Positions 5,061 through 5,125 of a stretch of 5,125 nucleotides of DNA are shown here, in pieces. How positions within the stretch are numbered: the stretch's first letter is position 1; each line of letters starts with the position of its first letter. Under the pieces are notes generated by a model that was not told where the DNA came from, ran no database searches, and saw only the letters and a program-made list of their open reading frames with translations. The DNA is from Rickettsiales bacterium (lineage in GTDB: Bacteria > Pseudomonadota > Alphaproteobacteria > Rs-D84): assembly GCA_031267375.1 (NCBI GenBank), contig JAIRZE010000026.1, forward strand, positions 1 to 5,125, read 5' to 3'. Position numbers and translations under genes: made by a program.

Positions 5061-5125
5061 CATCAGCCGTCAGCCCATAGCCGTCAGTCAAAAGACTATG
5101 GGCTGCGGGCTGGCGGCTATGGGCT
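5061..5125. repeat. Inverted and direct repeat at the window edge
   Basis: AGCCCATAGCCGTCAG (5072-5087) is the inverted copy of 5110-5125 with 15 of 16 matches. An alternative 9-bp perfect stem pairs 5072-5080 with 5096-5104. AGCCGTCAG also occurs twice in direct orientation, at 5065-5073 and 5079-5087, a 14-nt period. The element reaches the last base, so its full extent is unknown. It lies just upstream of the first membrane-protein gene; no promoter is visible in 5040-5125. Confidence 0.65.

Overview
All six genes I can support lie on the minus strand. From high to low coordinates (the direction of transcription) they are: two single-pass envelope proteins, a secreted or periplasmic protein, a YraN-family (UPF0102) nuclease-like protein, a tiny lipoprotein, and a complete ABC exporter half-transporter. 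The window looks like an uncultivated, diderm proteobacterium. An alphaproteobacterium is the best guess, because the palindromic repeat built around GTCATCCC...GGGATCCA is of a kind I associate with that class, and the YraN sequence fits. This is inference, not a proven placement.

Layout. (a) 5040-5125 is a repeat-derived inverted repeat that runs off the window edge. (b) 2530-5039 is a tight four-gene run. The first two genes overlap as TGATG, the third starts 17 nt after the second, and yraN starts 11 nt inside the end of the third, so co-transcription and translational coupling are likely. The first two products have one N-terminal membrane segment and a periplasmic domain that resembles the VirB8/NTF2-like plan. 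The third has a signal peptide. (c) 2206-2529 is non-coding. It holds a cluster of palindromes (2322-2483) and a predicted promoter for the lipoprotein gene. (d) 2053-2205 is the 50-residue lipoprotein gene, with a clear ribosome binding site and its own Rho-independent terminator. (e) 1991-2019 is a near-consensus promoter that would start the ABC transporter mRNA about 3 nt before its ATG, giving a practically leaderless transcript. (f) 164-1981 is the ABC transporter. (g) 1-163 is non-coding downstream sequence with a large multi-hairpin repeat.

The most unusual feature is how repeats meet genes. Between the second and third envelope genes, a 27-nt inverted repeat (25/27 identical) covers the stop codon of one gene, the spacer, the start codon of the next and most of its signal-peptide codons. 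A further 10-bp perfect hairpin encodes the end of the same signal peptide. This resembles Rickettsia palindromic elements, which insert in frame into genes, and it may also form an mRNA hairpin that makes translation of the third gene depend on the second. No tRNA, rRNA, CRISPR array or transposase was seen.
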